From the NCBI RefSeq assembly GCF_946481145.1, contig NZ_CAMLMJ010000019.1, forward strand, positions 1 to 64,000: a DNA stretch of 64,000 nt, in the 5' to 3' direction. Below are positions 62,517 through 64,000 of the stretch, one piece after another. Position numbers and translations under genes: made by a program. The stretch's first letter is position 1, and each line of letters begins with the position of its first letter. The notes below the pieces were generated by a model. It was not told where the DNA came from, ran no database searches, and saw only the letters and a list, made by a program, of their open reading frames with translations. This DNA is from an uncultured Sediminibacterium sp. Lineage in GTDB: Bacteria; Bacteroidota; Bacteroidia; Chitinophagales; Chitinophagaceae.

Positions 62517-63131
62517 TTGTATAAAAATATAGTAAAACCAGTATTTGATTTTATTGTTTCTCTTTGTTTGTTGATCATCCTATCACCAGTGATTATAACT
62601 GCTATTGCTCTTCTTGCTATTGCAAATAAAGGAAATGTTTTTTTCATTCAAACTCGACCCGGTCTCAAAGGAAAACCATTTAAAATAATTAAATTCAAAA
62701 CCATGAAAGACACAAAAGATCTTCATGGTAAACTACTGCCAGATGAGTATAGGATTACGCCTATTGGTAAATTCATAAGATCTACCTCAATTGATGAATT
62801 ATTACAATTGATTAATGTTGTCAAAGGTGATATGAGTTTGATTGGTCCAAGACCACTTTTGATGCAGTATTTGGAAAGATATAGTACCGATCAAGCAAGA
62901 CGTCATGATGTTAAACCGGGTATTACGGGTTGGGCTCAGGTAAATGGCAGGAATGCATTGGATTGGGAAACTAAATTCCTATTAGATGTTGAATATGTGA
63001 ATAAGCAAAGCTTTAGTATGGATTTTAAAATTATGTGTATGACATTGGCGAATGTGTTGTTAAGAAAGGGAATAAGTGCAGAAGGCCATGTTACTATGTC
63101 TGAGTTTATGGGAAACAAACACTATCATTGA
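62517..63131 (+). CDS. Initiating undecaprenyl-phosphate sugar-phosphate transferase, PglC-like
   Basis: 204 residues, small monotopic PGT of the bacterial sugar transferase family. One N-terminal re-entrant helix (about 10-33), then FFIQTRPGLKGKPFKIIKFKTM, the DE catalytic pair in SIDELLQLINVVKGDMSLIGPRP, and PGITGWAQVNGRN. It moves a diacetamido-trideoxyhexose-1-phosphate to undecaprenyl phosphate and so starts each repeat unit. The start is TTG 62517: the protein begins at the conserved YKNIVKPVFDF and no ATG/GTG fits upstream of the helix. Confidence 0.9.
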   Translation: MYKNIVKPVFDFIVSLCLLIILSPVIITAIALLAIANKGNVFFIQTRPGLKGKPFKIIKFKTMKDTKDLHGKLLPDEYRITPIGKFIRSTSIDELLQLINVVKGDMSLIGPRPLLMQYLERYSTDQARRHDVKPGITGWAQVNGRNALDWETKFLLDVEYVNKQSFSMDFKIMCMTLANVLLRKGISAEGHVTMSEFMGNKHYH

Positions 63132-63249
63132 GAGTGTGTTATAAATTAGTAATAAGGCTAAAACATATTAAATAAAGTTTCATTTTCTTTGATTTTACAA
63201 AGTTGTTAAGTAGTTTTATTTTCTAAATATATAGGTCACCCAATAAATT

Positions 63250-64000
63250 ATGTTCAATAAGATCAATATAGTTCCGCGTTGGATCATTTTTCTAATCGAC
63301 AATGCTATCTGTGCATTTGCTATGTTATTTGCACATTTGATCCGATATAATTTGACTATTGGGGCTATTGATGTTCAAATCCTTAGTGGTAATATTTTGA
63401 TTTTAGCCTTAATAAACTCTATCGTTTTTATAAATTTCAGAACTTATGCCGGAATTATTCGATATACAGGAATTCAAGATGCATTGAGAATTTGTTATGC
63501 GATTTTAATGACAACCTCTGTGTTGTTTTTTATAGGACTTGTATCTACAAACAATGGAGGAGCATTAAACTTTGCAACCGTCACATTGATTATATATGGA
63601 TTGTTTTCATTTCTCTTTTTAATTTCTTATAGGGTTATTATAAAATACGCGTTTGCCTATTTAAGAAATTATAAAATGGATAGGAAAAATGTAATTATTT
63701 ACGGGGCGGGTGAAGCGGGATTTGCAACAAAGCGTGTATTGGAACATGATGCCACATCCAATGTGAGTGTGGTGGCTTTTATTGATGATGATGTTAGGAA
63801 AGTTGGGAAGGTCGTTGATGGTGTAAAAATTCAACATAGATTGGATCTTCAAAATATTTCATTGTCCCAAAAAATTGATGAGATTATTATTGCAGCTTTC
63901 AACATGCAACCCGATAAAAAGAATGAACTAGTTGACTTTTGTCTGGATCATGATATTAAGGTTTTGAATGTTCCCCCATTAGATAAATGGATCAACGGAG
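63250..64000 (+). CDS. PglF/CapD-like nucleotide-sugar 4,6-dehydratase (5' part, runs off window)
   Basis: Open from ATG 63250 to the window end (250 codons, incomplete). About four N-terminal transmembrane helices (WIIFLIDNAICAFAMLFAHLI and three more up to about residue 130) precede a first Rossmann domain (VIIYGAGEAGFATKRVLEHD, about 152-172, and VVAFIDDDVRKVGK). The SDR catalytic domain lies beyond the window. PglF makes UDP-4-keto-6-deoxy-GlcNAc for the aminotransferase and acetyltransferase just upstream. A 118-bp gap separates it from the transferase gene. I see no clear terminator or consensus promoter in it. Confidence 0.88.
   Translation, partial: MFNKINIVPRWIIFLIDNAICAFAMLFAHLIRYNLTIGAIDVQILSGNILILALINSIVFINFRTYAGIIRYTGIQDALRICYAILMTTSVLFFIGLVSTNNGGALNFATVTLIIYGLFSFLFLISYRVIIKYAFAYLRNYKMDRKNVIIYGAGEAGFATKRVLEHDATSNVSVVAFIDDDVRKVGKVVDGVKIQHRLDLQNISLSQKIDEIIIAAFNMQPDKKNELVDFCLDHDIKVLNVPPLDKWING

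Overview
The window looks like a chromosome segment of a Bacteroidota bacterium, most likely a Chitinophagales/Sphingobacteriia-type relative. The reasons are exact matches to the Bacteroidota promoter consensus (TTTG, about 20 bp, TAnnTTTG), a type IX secretion locus (gldJ, porU, porV), large multi-SLBB polysaccharide exporters, a TonB receptor with a carboxypeptidase-regulatory N-terminus, and A-rich leaders instead of Shine-Dalgarno sites. The family-level placement is inference; no 16S rRNA gene is present.

Region 1 (1-975): the 3' part of a tRNA-Ser(GGA) followed by two tandem 350-bp units. Each unit carries a small GIY-YIG nuclease gene and ends in a two-hairpin element fused to an exact copy of the last 21 nt of the tRNA region. 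Region 2 (976-8069): a thioredoxin-like exported protein, a TonB-dependent receptor and a beta-helix lipoprotein. The receptor and the lipoprotein are each preceded by four 7-bp repeats at exact 11-bp spacing, the geometry of a PhoB/PhoP box. Region 3 (8070-11204, minus strand): a DUF983 protein, a small membrane protein, a REP-associated Y1 transposase inside an array of about ten REP-like units, and murF. Region 4 (11730-18941): gldJ, divergent from porU-porV, then ispF. Region 5 (18942-25805): a third GIY-YIG gene between GC-rich repeats, a first SLBB exporter, a remnant of a nucleotide-sugar dehydrogenase, gmd, a four-helix-bundle gene between TTAGGTGT-type repeats, and fcl (GDP-L-fucose).

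Region 6 (25806-64000): one long co-directional polysaccharide cluster with very tight spacing. It contains a second SLBB exporter, a Wzz-like protein, and a Wbp/Wlb-like route to UDP-2,3-diacetamido uronic acid (dehydrogenase, aminotransferase, N-acetyltransferase, oxidoreductase, 2-epimerases). It also has three WbpG-type sugar amidotransferases and two HisH/HisF pairs that look repurposed to feed them ammonia. An AT-rich block (about 35.5-40.4 kb) holds a methyltransferase, an epimerase, a metallophosphoesterase, an ATP-grasp enzyme and the most divergent WbpG. Wzx, Wzy and several glycosyltransferases follow. The cluster ends with a bi-domain oxidoreductase, a heparinase-fold protein and a PglD/E/C/F-like set that would make a diacetamido-trideoxy sugar-1-phosphate and transfer it to undecaprenyl phosphate as the initiating step.

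A striking overall pattern is that at least six families of dispersed hairpin-forming repeats fill the gaps between genes from 0 to 25.5 kb, often right at stop codons and around small nuclease, transposase or helix-bundle genes. I saw none of them inside the 28-63 kb operon.
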